A stretch of 64,000 nt of DNA, from contig JBFMBP010000102.1 in assembly GCA_040755155.1 (NCBI GenBank), positions 1 to 64,000 on the forward strand. The letters are read 5' to 3'. Of this stretch, positions 1 through 10,096 are shown in pieces. Below the pieces are notes generated by a model. That model ran no database searches. It was not told the origin of the DNA and saw only the letters and a list, made by a program, of their open reading frames with translations. The stretch's first letter is position 1. Each line of letters begins with the position of its first letter. Source of the DNA: Candidatus Omnitrophota bacterium (GTDB taxonomy: Bacteria > Hinthialibacterota > Hinthialibacteria > Hinthialibacterales > Hinthialibacteraceae). Made by a program: the position numbers and the translations under genes.

Positions 1-96
1 GCTCCCCACTTAGTCCGGCTGGTGAAAGAAGGAAAAACCTTTATTAACGGCATTCTTTTAAAAGAAGAAAAAAAGATTGATCGGGACGCTGCCTAA
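1..96 (+). CDS. C-terminal end of an unidentified protein (partial)
   Basis: Frame 1 is open from the first base of the window to a TAA at 94-96 and encodes 31 residues rich in Lys and Glu (ending KKIDRDAA). The 5' part lies outside the window. The residues look coding (LVKEGKTFINGILL) but are too few to name a family. An O-methyltransferase with its own ribosome binding site follows 81 bp later on the same strand, so the two could be co-transcribed. Confidence 0.5.
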   Translation, partial: APHLVRLVKEGKTFINGILLKEEKKIDRDAA

Positions 97-177
97 CTTC
101 CGATCCACAACTATTGACAATAACTCTCGTATTACAAAATAGATCGCAACTCCATGCCGCTTTAAGGAGACGCTTCC

Positions 178-1176
178 ATGAAAACGAAAGAAAACGCCCT
201 GACCAATATCGTCGAAGAAATCGCCGCCGGTTACCGAGGGTCTCAGATTCTGTTGACTGCCAACCGTTTGGGGCTTTTCGCCGCCTTGGGCGAAAAGGCG
301 ATGACTTCCATTGAATTGGCGAAAGCGTTAGACGCCGATCCGCGCGGAATTCGTATCCTCTGCGATGCGCTGGCGAGCCTCTCTCTTCTGGACAAAATAG
401 GAAACGCCTACCAAAACAGCCAAGCGGCTTTGAAGAGTCTGATCCCCGGCGCGCCTCAATCCAAAACGGCGTTGCTGCTTCATTCGGCCAGACTCTACGA
501 AAAGTGGGGAAAACTCTACGACGCCGTAAAAAAAGGGACGCCCGCGCGCGAGGAAGATATCGATCCGCGCCTCATCAGCGACGAAACCGCCTTCGCGAAA
601 GCGATGGCGGATGTGGGACGCCTTTCCGCCATCGAGATAGCGGAAAAATTGGACTTGTCCGGCGTGAAAAAATTATTGGATATCGGCGGAGGACCCGGCT
701 TATACTCCATCGAATTCGCCCGCCGCAATCCGGAACTGCGCGCCGTCATTCTCGATAACGAAAAGACGCTGAAAGTCGCCCAGCAGAACATCCAACAAGC
801 CGGTCTATCGGATCGCGTATCCGTTCAAGCGGTCGACGCTTTGGAAGACAATTTCGGCCAAGGCTGCGACTATATCTTCATCTCCAACGTAATCCATAGT
901 TACTCCGCCATCGAAAACGCCGCCCTCGTCGTGAAATGCGCTAAGGCTCTCGCTCCGAAAGGCCATCTCTGCATTAAGGATTTTATGCTCGATTCCACTC
1001 GCACTCAGCCGCAATGGTGCGCCCTTTTCGCCATCAATATGCTAGTGAATACGGAAAGCGGCGACTGCTATACGCGGGAAGAAGTTCGCCATTGGATGCA
1101 AACAGCGGATTTGGAACACGTGGCGGAAATGGACGTATGCGGACAATCCCACATTATCGTCGCCAGAAAAAAATGA
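178..1176 (+). CDS. SAM-dependent O-methyltransferase (acetylserotonin/hydroxyneurosporene methyltransferase type)
   Basis: A 332-residue cytoplasmic protein. Residues 1-100 look like the winged-helix dimerisation domain of small-molecule O-methyltransferases (ILLTANRLGLFAALGEKAMT, then a leucine-rich helix). Residues 160-330 form the Rossmann methyltransferase domain, with the SAM-binding motif LLDIGGGPG near residue 166, an acidic residue after beta-2 (ILDNE), and VIHSY where the family has the post-motif II segment. AAGGAG lies about 9 bp before the ATG. The substrate cannot be told; relatives methylate hydroxyl groups on aromatic or polyketide compounds. No biosynthetic cluster surrounds it. 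A 28-bp stretch at its 3' end recurs exactly near 51.6 kb. Confidence 0.85.
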   Translation: MKTKENALTNIVEEIAAGYRGSQILLTANRLGLFAALGEKAMTSIELAKALDADPRGIRILCDALASLSLLDKIGNAYQNSQAALKSLIPGAPQSKTALLLHSARLYEKWGKLYDAVKKGTPAREEDIDPRLISDETAFAKAMADVGRLSAIEIAEKLDLSGVKKLLDIGGGPGLYSIEFARRNPELRAVILDNEKTLKVAQQNIQQAGLSDRVSVQAVDALEDNFGQGCDYIFISNVIHSYSAIENAALVVKCAKALAPKGHLCIKDFMLDSTRTQPQWCALFAINMLVNTESGDCYTREEVRHWMQTADLEHVAEMDVCGQSHIIVARKK

Positions 1177-1278
1177 AATGAATTGCAGTTAAATATCTAA
1201 TACACTGATTATATTAGCTTTATTTATTGTATTCCAAAAAATACGATGGCTTCATTCCATCGGTAAAGCCACTGAATC

Positions 1279-1440
1279 TCACCATTCGGCTTTTCTCTCT
1301 TTGTTACCCACGACACAAAGTACTCCTAAATCATTAAATTCTTTTTGATATGCTCTTTGGTTTCCTTGTTCAGACCTGGAACCATCACGATGGCTTCTTC
1401 TTTAGACCAAAGTTCCCCCCCAAAAAAGTCAAATTAATGG
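1279..1440 (-). pseudogene. Frameshifted remnant of an unidentified gene
   Basis: On the minus strand, one frame reads ELWSKEEAIVMVPGLNKETK and on to EHIKK. A one-base frame change then restores a second protein-like stretch, EFNDLGVLCVVGNKERKAEW, ending at a TGA (1281-1279). Each half is stopped in its own frame, but together they read like the continuous C-terminal part of one protein. There is no start codon or ribosome binding site, and the upstream end runs into stops. I read it as gene debris in the 412-bp gap between the methyltransferase and the next gene; the rest of the gap shows nothing I recognise. The family is unknown and the call rests on coding character alone. Confidence 0.35.
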
Positions 1441-1588
1441 GCTTACAAGAAAGAGAATTGAATTTTCCGCTAGTTGGAAAGAAAAAATAAATATTGAGGA
1501 AATAGGTCTTTTCTTTCTCGTAGAATTATGGCATAAATAAATAAGTTAGTTAGTAATCTATAAAACCGATAAAACAGGAGGTTGCATC

Positions 1589-2590
1589 ATGAAAAGAGGC
1601 TTATTTTGGGCGCTGTTGATTATGGGGATCGCGCTGACGGGCGCCGCACAGGATTATCCTTTGCGGGCGACGATCAGTACGAAGATGGGTGGAGATCAGG
1701 TGGAATATCCTCCGGGAAATATCCGGCTGTTTCCCCAAGGACCTTCCAACGAAGACGTGGCGATGGCGATTTTGCTGCAGGATAATGGTGTTCGGGCGCG
1801 CGTGCTAGGCGATAAAGCGTTTCACGATAGTTTTGGGCATTTGACCATCAATGATAATATCGAGAATAACGAAGCCCCCGTAGATCTGGTGATTTTGTCC
1901 GGCTCCAGCGGTTCAGGCGACGTGCCGAACACGCAGCCGATGTTCGATCTGGGCATTGGCATGATGTGCGGCGAGCATGTATGCCTTGCGCAGGAAGACA
2001 AGCCCGCCAAGTTGAAAATGTATATCGGCGGCGGAACGGCGCATACGGATTGGCGCAATACGCGGCTGCGCAAAATTAGAATTATGGACAAGAATCATCC
2101 CATCACTAAAGGCATCGAGACCGACGCCGACGGCTGGGTGCAGATTTTCCGCGATCCTTATCCCAATGAGGGCTATTTCCGCGAGCCTGACGAGACGGGA
2201 ACCATCGTCGAATGGCTGGAACCGAACAAATTGGTGGCGGCCACCGGCCTCTACGACCTGCGAGTCGCGCTTGGTTCGGTTAACCTCAAAGCGGATGGAA
2301 CGCAAATCTTAGGCGAAGTCAGCGAAGACGAATTGATCGCCGCGGGCAAGGACCCCGATCTCCGGTCCGTATTCGCCGTCGTCGATAAAGGCGGCGTATT
2401 GGCGGACGGTACGAAATCGCCCTGCCGGTTGGTTCATTGGATCATCAACGGCGAAGGCAGCGGCGGCCCGGGGCGCAACTTCCTGGCGCTTAATGCGGTA
2501 GGACGGCAACTCTTCATCCGCTCCTGCTTTTGGGCGATGGGACAAGAGATTCCCAGCAATATCGCCGATTTTTCTCTTTACGCCAATTAA
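1589..2590 (+). CDS. Secreted ThuA/glutamine-amidotransferase-like protein
   Basis: A 333-residue protein with a Sec signal peptide (MKRGLFWALLIMGIALTGAA, cleavage probably before QDYP), so it is likely periplasmic. AGGAGG sits 7 bp before the ATG. The body has alternating strand/helix character with VDLVILSGSSGSGD near residue 95, and a HPITKGI motif that recurs in ThuA-like and class I amidotransferase-like folds. I see no convincing catalytic Cys-His-Glu triad, so enzymatic activity is uncertain. It stands alone, followed by a strong terminator. The fold assignment is inference from two motifs; an uncharacterised secreted protein is the safe description. Confidence 0.6.
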   Translation: MKRGLFWALLIMGIALTGAAQDYPLRATISTKMGGDQVEYPPGNIRLFPQGPSNEDVAMAILLQDNGVRARVLGDKAFHDSFGHLTINDNIENNEAPVDLVILSGSSGSGDVPNTQPMFDLGIGMMCGEHVCLAQEDKPAKLKMYIGGGTAHTDWRNTRLRKIRIMDKNHPITKGIETDADGWVQIFRDPYPNEGYFREPDETGTIVEWLEPNKLVAATGLYDLRVALGSVNLKADGTQILGEVSEDELIAAGKDPDLRSVFAVVDKGGVLADGTKSPCRLVHWIINGEGSGGPGRNFLALNAVGRQLFIRSCFWAMGQEIPSNIADFSLYAN

Positions 2591-2615
2591 TCGGCTAGGC
2601 GCATGAAAACGAATT

Positions 2616-2648
2616 GAGCCGCCGGAAGCGCACCGGCGGCTCTTTTTT
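2616..2648 (+). terminator. Rho-independent terminator
   Basis: GAGCCGCCGG and CCGGCGGCTC form a perfect 10-bp GC-rich stem with a 7-base loop, followed directly by six T. It lies 26 bp after the stop of the ThuA-like gene and should end its transcript. Confidence 0.9.
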
Positions 2649-2687
2649 GTCTGGATAATGATTTCCTGATTTCGCACTTGCAACACC

Positions 2688-2864
2688 CTAAATTTCGCGA
2701 ATGGCATTGTATAGGGTTTTCTGATCCTGATCCATACTCAAAATGAGGCTCTTTTTCCCTTGGGAGTCGGGAAGGAGGTATTGCAAATCGTACATGGTCT
2801 GAGTCAATTCCTCCGCCCGGGCGGCGCTCATATCGATTTTCTTCGCTTTGAGCAGCCATTCCAT
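2688..2864 (-). CDS. Small hypothetical protein or gene remnant (58 aa)
   Basis: A minus-strand frame from ATG (2864-2862) to TAG (2690-2688) encodes 58 residues starting MEWLLKAKKIDMS and ending KTLYNAIREI. It is strongly amphipathic and looks helical. AAGGA lies directly against the ATG, which is too close for a normal ribosome binding site, and the frame stays open for ten codons upstream to a TGA. It could therefore be the tail of a decayed longer gene. No homologue is recognised. The rest of the gap up to 3042 shows nothing. Confidence 0.35.
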   Translation of the reverse strand: MEWLLKAKKIDMSAARAEELTQTMYDLQYLLPDSQGKKSLILSMDQDQKTLYNAIREI

Positions 2865-3042
2865 TTCCTTATAAATTCGTATTTCTTCTCTTCATACGGC
2901 TAAATAGTTACGAAAATGGTTACTCTTCAAAGTGATGCGAGCAAAGCATCGGAGATTACTGCATTGGCCGCCCTCAGTTTTGACGAAAAAACGAATCTCT
3001 TATGTTGACCCTTGGCTGCTAATCGCTATTGTAAGGATGATA

Positions 3043-6000
3043 TCAATAAAGCGGCCAGGCGCCAATTTCCGATTCTTCCCGCGGATCGTAGACGGTTACC
3101 CGCAATAAATCTTTGGCATTCCCGGATTGCGGATCGTTGGAATGTTCCAAGAAAACGGCCCATAGCTCGCATACGCCAGTTTCTTTCGGGCGCCAGGAAA
3201 TCCAGGCGTAATTGTCCTCGCGCAATCCATACAAGGTTTGGATTCCGATCGTCTCCTCCTTCCGTAAAGACGACCGGTCGTGAAATACGACAAATCCGCT
3301 CTTCGTTAAGTAAGTTCCTTCGCAATGGATCTTTGCCCGCAAGTCGTATTTCGATCCGAGAGGGATGCGAATTTCGCCGGAAGATAGCAAACCGGCGCCG
3401 GTTTGAATCGCAAGGGAATCTTCGTGGAGAAAGATTTGCGGAGACGAACCGTATGAAGGAGGTTCGGCGCCAACGATTCTTTTCCCAACAAAATAACACG
3501 AGTTGTGGGGAAAATATCCTTCGTTGTTTCCATGATAGAGCCGTCCTTCTTTGTCGGTCCACCCGTCGGCGTTTGGATGTTCTTCGTCTTTCCATTCGTG
3601 AATTTCGTTGGGAATCGCGTTCTCCGGGTCGACGGTTACATAGATGCGATAGCCCAGGTTGCCGTCTGAGGGCAATCCAAAGCCGGTTGTATCCCAGACG
3701 ACGCTGGCTTCTTTCTTCTCCCGCGCGGCCAGGGAAGTTACCGTGGTTTCGCCGATGAAGATTCTTTCTTCCGAGGCTTCCACCCGTTGGCTTGGATCGA
3801 ATAGAACCGCTTCGAAGCGAACATGGAAGGGCGCGTTCATGATGTCTACGAGACTGAGATTGTAAACTCTCGCCGCCAGTTCGATTTTATCGCCTTCTTC
3901 AATCCCCGTTCCCGGATGGAGGACTTTCTCGTCCGAATTCGAATTCACGGCATACATGAAAAAGCCTTGCATCGCCATGCGCGTCTCTTCCTGGTTCAAA
4001 TGCCAGGTTTCAAATTCGTATTGATCGGCGTAAGTGGGTTCGAAGCGATTGGGCAAAGCCAAAGCCGGATCGGGACGGCTTCCATAGTACCAATACCAAG
4101 CGTTTCCCAGCGAGCGGAAATCGACGGCGAAAGCGGTTTTCAAACCGCCTCCCTTGCTCATGACATAGACGGCGGGAACATAGGAAAAGGTCCAATCGCT
4201 CGTGAAAGGGGTTTCCGGTTGTTCGATGCGGATCCCTTTGCTGGAGGCCTGTTCGTTCTTGGCGATTTTGTTGTCGCCCCAATTCTTGTATCGATCGAGA
4301 GCCAGGGTAAGCGATCCTTCGATTTCCCCCGTAATCTCCCCCGAACGAGCTTTGGCCTTGTACCCTACTTGCAAATCGTAATTTTGATTGAATGCGTTCT
4401 CATGAATCGTTTCGTCGCTCTCCGCCGTCTTTTGCGAGAAATTGACCTTGATTTCCGCTTGATTGCTGGAATAGGTAAAATGGATTAGATCGTTCCAGGT
4501 TTGTTCAATTTCTTCTTCCTTGCCGTCCTTCAACACTTTGTAGGATCCCATGTCGGCGGGGAAAGATGGCGAGAAGTCGGGATAGGAAAACAAGTTACGA
4601 TTGATATGAGAGGGTTGGTAGAAATCATGGACATGCGCCTGACCGGCAAAACGATACTTGGGACCAGGCAGCACAACATCCTGAAAGAGATAATTTCCGT
4701 TACTGTCTTTTTGATTAACCAATGGGTAGCGCCAGACATCGATCAATTGAATTTTTCCATATAGAATATCGTCTTCATTGGCTTCAAACGCCAGTTCTTG
4801 AGTAGTGGCTTGATATTCCTCGTCCATGTGTTCCTTTTTCGTTGTCCAATCCCAGCCAAGTTTCTCAGACGCTTCAATGGACAATTCCGTCTTTAACCAA
4901 ATGTTATCTTCCGTCAATGTCCCTTTAGCCGAAACTTGTTCTGACAATCCCCATGTGACGGACGAGTGTTCGGTCGATTCGATCGATTCCAACTTTTCCT
5001 CTTCGTAACTGTACGCCGTCTTGAAGAACCGGTAGGCGTTGACGTTTTTTATTCCCCACTTATTGTTATCGTTTTCCCATTCTTTATAATCGAGAGGCAA
5101 ATAATCGAGGTGTTTCGGGGGTTCCTGAATAATCGTTTGGGCGGATATAAAATCTTCCAGGACCAGATGAACGGGCGCGCCGAGAATCAGGGAGTCGCCG
5201 TCGGCGTCGTAACGCAAGACGGCGATTCGGGAATTTCCGTTAATCCCAGGGAAGACATTATTTTCGAGTATTTTCGGATTTCCCTTGGCGTCTGTCGAGA
5301 AAAGAAATATATACTCATTGGCCTCCGAATAAGCGACGAGTATTTCCTCCATATTCGAAGGAACATTTCCCTCCGGCGATTCCATAAAATTCCCCGCTAT
5401 ACAATCCACTCCATGAAATTCGTTTGACAAATTGGTAGGAAAAAGAGTATATTCGCCGACGTTCGTCAACGAAAATAGTCGATCCGCTTGAACGATATGA
5501 ACGGCGATTTTGGATTTGTATCCGGCAATGGGCAGCCAATCCGCCGTAATGACCGCCAATTGCTTCCGAAGGGCATCATAGCCCTGTTCCGGATCGTAAA
5601 CGAAAAATCCGGCGGTCATGCGAACATTAATAAATACGCTGGTTGAAAAATCCTCTTTTTGCTGAAACAGAAATTTCACTGGATCGATGCGCCCTGTCTT
5701 GACGTCGGCGTTATTCGCGTCAACGGCGTATAACCGCAATTGGTCCGTATAAAAGACGGCGAGATCGGCCAATCCATCCCCATTAAAATCCCCCGCCGCC
5801 GTATCGAAAATATTATCGTTGCAGGATTGATTGAGATCGGCTATCATCGGTTCTTCGCGATGATATAGGCTGTCATCCGGATCGAACGTATAGGATTGGA
5901 TGACGAATCCATTCTTTTCAGTAGCATAAACCAGGACAAAATCGAGATGGCCGTCATTGTTGAAATCCCCCTTTTCGATTCTTATGCCGATAGGGGCGTT

Positions 6001-6657
6001 CGAATTCGCGCAAACATACTTTCCTAGATGGGGATCGGAACCGTCGCCGTCTCCGGCAAAGGCTGGAAGTAGATTTAGTTTCCGATCGTAAAGGCGAAGA
6101 GAAAAATAATTGCCTTTCGCTGCATAATGGACATATAAAATTTCGTCATGATACTCCTCGTCCGCATCTTGGTTAGGGAAGAAATTTCCGGATGCGATTT
6201 CGAAAAGACCAGTATTGAAATCGCCGATGAGCATGGATAGTTTCGTTTCGGCTGTCAAATCCTTATTGAGAATTTCGATGCAAAACTTTTCCTTATCGAG
6301 AAAGAAGGCGCGCGCAATCTGTTCGTATTCTGGCGCAAACCGTCCCGCGGCCGCTTTTACGATCTTGAAGGCAGGATCGTTGACCGCTTCCGTCCGAGTC
6401 TCGCATTTGCCGCTATCGATCTTGCCGGAAGACTCGCTGATCCAAAGTTTCGTTAAGCTGATGGTTTTGTCTCCCGATAAGAAAAAGACGCCTTCATCAT
6501 CGCGATACAAGTTGGAATCTTCTTCCGTCTTATAAGGATTCTCTTCCCCGGGCCTGGGACCGGTTTTCTCATACTGATCGTCTTGAGCAATGGTCATCGA
6601 GGGAAGAGCAAGCAAAATGAGAATTGAAATAGTCCAACGACCTTGATTTGCGTTCAT
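3043..6657 (-). CDS. Large secreted protein with FG-GAP/VCBS repeats and a C-terminal CARDB-like region
   Basis: A 1204-residue protein with a Sec signal (ISILILLALPSMTIAQDD). GGGAG lies about 7 bp before the ATG. Residues about 140-320 contain calcium-loop FG-GAP/VCBS units (GDFNNDGHLDFVLVYA, GDFNGDGLADLAVFY), as in beta-propellers. The middle part is rich in W, Y and E and has no motif I know. Residues about 950-1100 (KIELAARVYNLS, VTVDPENAIPNEIHEW) resemble CARDB, an Ig-like adhesion fold. It is probably exported to the periplasm or cell surface and could use the T2SS encoded downstream, but nothing in the sequence proves that. It is transcribed alone; no terminator is visible after it. 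Confidence 0.7.
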   Translation of the reverse strand: MNANQGRWTISILILLALPSMTIAQDDQYEKTGPRPGEENPYKTEEDSNLYRDDEGVFFLSGDKTISLTKLWISESSGKIDSGKCETRTEAVNDPAFKIVKAAAGRFAPEYEQIARAFFLDKEKFCIEILNKDLTAETKLSMLIGDFNTGLFEIASGNFFPNQDADEEYHDEILYVHYAAKGNYFSLRLYDRKLNLLPAFAGDGDGSDPHLGKYVCANSNAPIGIRIEKGDFNNDGHLDFVLVYATEKNGFVIQSYTFDPDDSLYHREEPMIADLNQSCNDNIFDTAAGDFNGDGLADLAVFYTDQLRLYAVDANNADVKTGRIDPVKFLFQQKEDFSTSVFINVRMTAGFFVYDPEQGYDALRKQLAVITADWLPIAGYKSKIAVHIVQADRLFSLTNVGEYTLFPTNLSNEFHGVDCIAGNFMESPEGNVPSNMEEILVAYSEANEYIFLFSTDAKGNPKILENNVFPGINGNSRIAVLRYDADGDSLILGAPVHLVLEDFISAQTIIQEPPKHLDYLPLDYKEWENDNNKWGIKNVNAYRFFKTAYSYEEEKLESIESTEHSSVTWGLSEQVSAKGTLTEDNIWLKTELSIEASEKLGWDWTTKKEHMDEEYQATTQELAFEANEDDILYGKIQLIDVWRYPLVNQKDSNGNYLFQDVVLPGPKYRFAGQAHVHDFYQPSHINRNLFSYPDFSPSFPADMGSYKVLKDGKEEEIEQTWNDLIHFTYSSNQAEIKVNFSQKTAESDETIHENAFNQNYDLQVGYKAKARSGEITGEIEGSLTLALDRYKNWGDNKIAKNEQASSKGIRIEQPETPFTSDWTFSYVPAVYVMSKGGGLKTAFAVDFRSLGNAWYWYYGSRPDPALALPNRFEPTYADQYEFETWHLNQEETRMAMQGFFMYAVNSNSDEKVLHPGTGIEEGDKIELAARVYNLSLVDIMNAPFHVRFEAVLFDPSQRVEASEERIFIGETTVTSLAAREKKEASVVWDTTGFGLPSDGNLGYRIYVTVDPENAIPNEIHEWKDEEHPNADGWTDKEGRLYHGNNEGYFPHNSCYFVGKRIVGAEPPSYGSSPQIFLHEDSLAIQTGAGLLSSGEIRIPLGSKYDLRAKIHCEGTYLTKSGFVVFHDRSSLRKEETIGIQTLYGLREDNYAWISWRPKETGVCELWAVFLEHSNDPQSGNAKDLLRVTVYDPREESEIGAWPLY

Positions 6658-7142
6658 CTTTTCACTCCCGCCTTACAAGTAGTTTGACGCGTCGAATCCG
6701 CTATAAGAGGCAATTCCGTTTAGTGGATATCGCATCGCGCATTCGCCTATTATACAAAAAAAAATTCCCCATTTGTAGTTTTGGGGATTTCTCGAAAACA
6801 AATTAAGCGACGCTTTGCCCATAGGAAGCATCCATTACAGAGTCATGAAAAAAACCGTAAAACCCGTGTGATTTTCCCTTGAACTTGGTGGAAATGAAGA
6901 GAGATTGAACGTTGTTATAATTTGCATTGAGAAGCGTAGAGAAATTGTCAAAGATTATGAAGCGCAAATATTTTCGGGTATACTATATCGAAGAGATCGA
7001 ATGGATTTTCTTCTCCCGCCGAATAGGATAGTGAATCGGATTGGATTGACGGCTTAAGAAAAACATAAGCGCATAACAATCGTTTCCTCGTTAAGCCGGC
7101 GCAAGATGGTTTTGATTCGAAGCGGTTTAAAGAGCGCGATTC
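6658..7142. other. Divergent intergenic region
   Basis: These 485 bp separate two genes that face away from each other (the FG-GAP protein and the hybrid kinase), so promoters for both should lie here. It is AT-rich. A weak hairpin with CCCC/GGGG arms lies at 6766-6789 beside a run of A. A TATAAT-like box occurs near 6916 but lacks a well-spaced -35 box. I see no ORF or repeat. Confidence 0.4.
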
Positions 7143-10010
7143 ATGTTCAATGTATTGAAAAATCGAAACCTGAATGTAAAGGTGTCTCTGCTGGGAGCCG
7201 GCAGCGCGCTGATTACGGCCATTTCACTGGTGCTGTTGGCGGTTTGGCAAAGCGGACAATACAGTCGGCTGGCTCAAACCGAAGTGGACCAATTGATTCG
7301 CGCCGATTTGGACCATATCACTCAAGGGATTTACAACTTAGTCAAGATCGGCGATGAAACCGTGCAAGAGCGCGTCAACTACAATCTCAATGTGGCGCGG
7401 CTCCTTCTCTCCAACGCGGGCGGAATAAGTTTGTCGCAAGAAGAAGCCGCTTGGACCGCCGTAAACCAGTTCACCGATGAACGCATCGATATTCGATTGC
7501 CCAAGATGTCGATAGGCGGCCAATGGCTCGGCCAAAATAGCGATCCGAACGTTAAGACCGCCGTGGTGGACGAAGTGATGCACTTGGTCGGCGAAACCTG
7601 CACGATCTTTCAGAGAATGAACGAAAAGGGCGATATGCTCCGCGTGGCGACGACCGTGCGGAACGCCAGCAACGAACGCGCTATTGGAACTTACATTCCC
7701 GCCATCAATCCGGACGGCGCTCCCAATCCCGTTATCGCTTCGGTATTGAGAGGCGAAACGTACCGCGGGAGAGCTTTTGTCGTCAATGCGTGGCATCTCA
7801 CCGCTTATGAGCCGATCTATACCGAGGCGGGCGTCCTCTTGGGCATGTTGTATGTCGGCGTCGAACAGGAGAGCGTCGTCTCGCGGATTCGCCAAACCAT
7901 CCTGCAAACCAAAATCGGCAAAACGGGTTACGTCTACGTTTTGGGCGGCAAAGGCCGCGAACGGGGCCTTTACATCATTTCCCAAAGCGGCAAGCGCGAC
8001 GGCGAGGATATTTGGGACAGCAAGGATAGCGACGGCAATTATATGGTCCGAGCGATCATCCATACGGCGATCGTCCTGCAACCCGGCGAACTGGGCGCCG
8101 AACGCTACCGCTGGCAAAATCCGGGCGAACCGGCGCCCCGCTGGAAAATCGCCCGGCTGGCTTACTACGAGCCTTGGGATTGGGTTATCGGAACCAGCGT
8201 TTACGAAGACGAAATGGAATATTATTACTCGGTGCTAAGCCACGGCAGGATGCGAATGACTCGAATCATGAGTATGGCGGGTTTGGCGATTACGCTTATT
8301 ATCATAGCCATCGGCATACTCATCGCCTGGACGATCGTCCGCCCCATCCGGCAAATCAAGAATTCGGTGGAGACCATTATACGCGGCGACTTGGATCAGA
8401 CTTTCGAAATCCAATCCCATGACGAGATCGGCGCATTAGCCCAAACCTTCAATCTCATGACCAATCGTTTGAAACAAACGTTGGATGGATTGCGCCAAAG
8501 CGAAGAAAAATACCGGCATATCTTCGAGAACTCGTTGGAAGGACTCTTTCAAACCTCCTTAGAAGGACATTTTTTGAATGCCAGTCCGGCGATGGCGCAA
8601 ATATTAGGATACGATTCTCCGGAAGAAATCATCGAGACGGTGACCGATATTCGGAATCAAGTCTATGTCGATCCCGAGGAACGCGATCGACTCCTATCCC
8701 TTCTTCTTGACGAGGGAGTGATTCGAGGACGGGAAATCCAATATTGCTGCAAAGACAAAAAGAAGATTTGGGTTTCTCTCAGCGCCCGCATTGTTCGCGG
8801 CGAATATGGCCAGCCGTCATTCATACAGGGCTTCGTGATCGACATTACCGAACGAAAGCGGTTGGAAGAACAGCTGCTGCAATCGCAAAAAATGGATGCG
8901 GTAGGACAACTGGCGGGCGGCATCGCGCACGACTTCAACAATCTATTAACCATTATTTCCGGCTATAGCGAACTCGTATTCAACAAACTGGCGCAAAACG
9001 ATCCCTTGCGAGACAAACTCAAAGAAATCATCAACGCCGCGGAACGAGCCTCTTCTCTGACGAAACAACTATTGGTTTTCAGCCGCAAGCAAGTGTTTCA
9101 GCCTGTCATTGTCAATCTCAACGAATTGATCCTCAATATGGAGAAAATGCTGCGGCGATTGATTGGAGAACATATCGAACTGACCGCTTCCCTTTCCCGG
9201 GAGAGCGGCTGCCTCAAAGCCGATCCCACTCAAATCGAACAGATCGTTATGAATCTCGCCATTAATGCTCGAGACGCCATGCCCTCAGGGGGAAAGCTGA
9301 CGATCGAAACCGCGAATGCGGATTTGGACGATACGTTTTGCTCGACTCATGCCGAGGTGCAAACGGGATCTTACGTTATGTTGTCTATAAGCGACAATGG
9401 CTGCGGCATGGACAAAGAAACATTGTCGCAAATTTTCAATCCGTTTTTTACGACAAAGGAAAAAGGGAAAGGGACGGGTCTCGGCTTATCGACTGTTTAT
9501 GGAATCGTAAAACAATCCAGTGGGCATATCTTCGCTTATAGCGAACCGAAATGCGGCACGACGTTTAAAATCTATTTCCCCCGATTGGACGAAAGGGCGA
9601 GTCCGCATCCCATGAAATTAATGGGGGAAGAAACGCTGCGCGGCGACGAAACGGTGTTGCTCGTGGAAGATGAAGAAGCCGTGAGAAATACGGTATCTGA
9701 AATATTGGCGGATTCGGGCTACGCCGTACTTCCAGCGAGAAATGGCCAAGAGGCTTTGGAACTATGCAAAACGCGCCAAGATGATATCCAATTGCTGATT
9801 ACCGACGTCGTGATGCCCGATATGAGCGGCGTGGAGACGTCGCAACGTTTAAGCCAAATGCGGCCGGACATCAAAATTCTCTTTATGTCCGGCTATACCG
9901 ATAACGCCATTTTGCGTCACGGCATTTTAGACGAGAGCGTCGCTTTTATCCAAAAACCATTTACGCCGGATAACCTCTTGAGAAAAGTGCGCGAGGTTTT
10001 GACGAAATAA
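7143..10010 (+). CDS. Membrane-bound hybrid sensor histidine kinase (Cache-HAMP-PAS-HisKA-HATPase-REC)
   Basis: A 955-residue inner-membrane sensor kinase. TM1 is near residues 12-34, and a large extracytoplasmic Cache-type sensor follows (about 35-370, with GKTGYVYVLGGKG and WDWVIGTSVYEDEM, typical of Cache ligand domains). TM2 is at about 376-399, HAMP at about 400-452 and PAS at about 457-580. The HisKA H-box is GGIAHDFNN with the phospho-acceptor at His596. The ATPase has an N-box (NLAINARDAM) and a G-box (GKGTGLGLS). The C-terminal receiver carries the phospho-acceptor Asp888 in ITDVVMPDMSG and a conserved Lys in the FIQKPF motif. No output domain or response regulator is adjacent, so the partner is elsewhere. 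Cache sensors bind small metabolites; the ligand is unknown. Confidence 0.93.
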   Translation: MFNVLKNRNLNVKVSLLGAGSALITAISLVLLAVWQSGQYSRLAQTEVDQLIRADLDHITQGIYNLVKIGDETVQERVNYNLNVARLLLSNAGGISLSQEEAAWTAVNQFTDERIDIRLPKMSIGGQWLGQNSDPNVKTAVVDEVMHLVGETCTIFQRMNEKGDMLRVATTVRNASNERAIGTYIPAINPDGAPNPVIASVLRGETYRGRAFVVNAWHLTAYEPIYTEAGVLLGMLYVGVEQESVVSRIRQTILQTKIGKTGYVYVLGGKGRERGLYIISQSGKRDGEDIWDSKDSDGNYMVRAIIHTAIVLQPGELGAERYRWQNPGEPAPRWKIARLAYYEPWDWVIGTSVYEDEMEYYYSVLSHGRMRMTRIMSMAGLAITLIIIAIGILIAWTIVRPIRQIKNSVETIIRGDLDQTFEIQSHDEIGALAQTFNLMTNRLKQTLDGLRQSEEKYRHIFENSLEGLFQTSLEGHFLNASPAMAQILGYDSPEEIIETVTDIRNQVYVDPEERDRLLSLLLDEGVIRGREIQYCCKDKKKIWVSLSARIVRGEYGQPSFIQGFVIDITERKRLEEQLLQSQKMDAVGQLAGGIAHDFNNLLTIISGYSELVFNKLAQNDPLRDKLKEIINAAERASSLTKQLLVFSRKQVFQPVIVNLNELILNMEKMLRRLIGEHIELTASLSRESGCLKADPTQIEQIVMNLAINARDAMPSGGKLTIETANADLDDTFCSTHAEVQTGSYVMLSISDNGCGMDKETLSQIFNPFFTTKEKGKGTGLGLSTVYGIVKQSSGHIFAYSEPKCGTTFKIYFPRLDERASPHPMKLMGEETLRGDETVLLVEDEEAVRNTVSEILADSGYAVLPARNGQEALELCKTRQDDIQLLITDVVMPDMSGVETSQRLSQMRPDIKILFMSGYTDNAILRHGILDESVAFIQKPFTPDNLLRKVREVLTK

Positions 10011-10096
10011 CCGGACAACGAACGCCCGCCGCGTTACTCTTATTGTTATTGACCGATTTGAGGAATTGCGGTTTTAACCTTTCACCTATTTACAAG

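Noticed and set aside
3012-3758. 248-codon plus-strand frame
   Set aside because: Arginine and serine-rich shadow of the FG-GAP gene on the opposite strand, with no motif or ribosome binding site.
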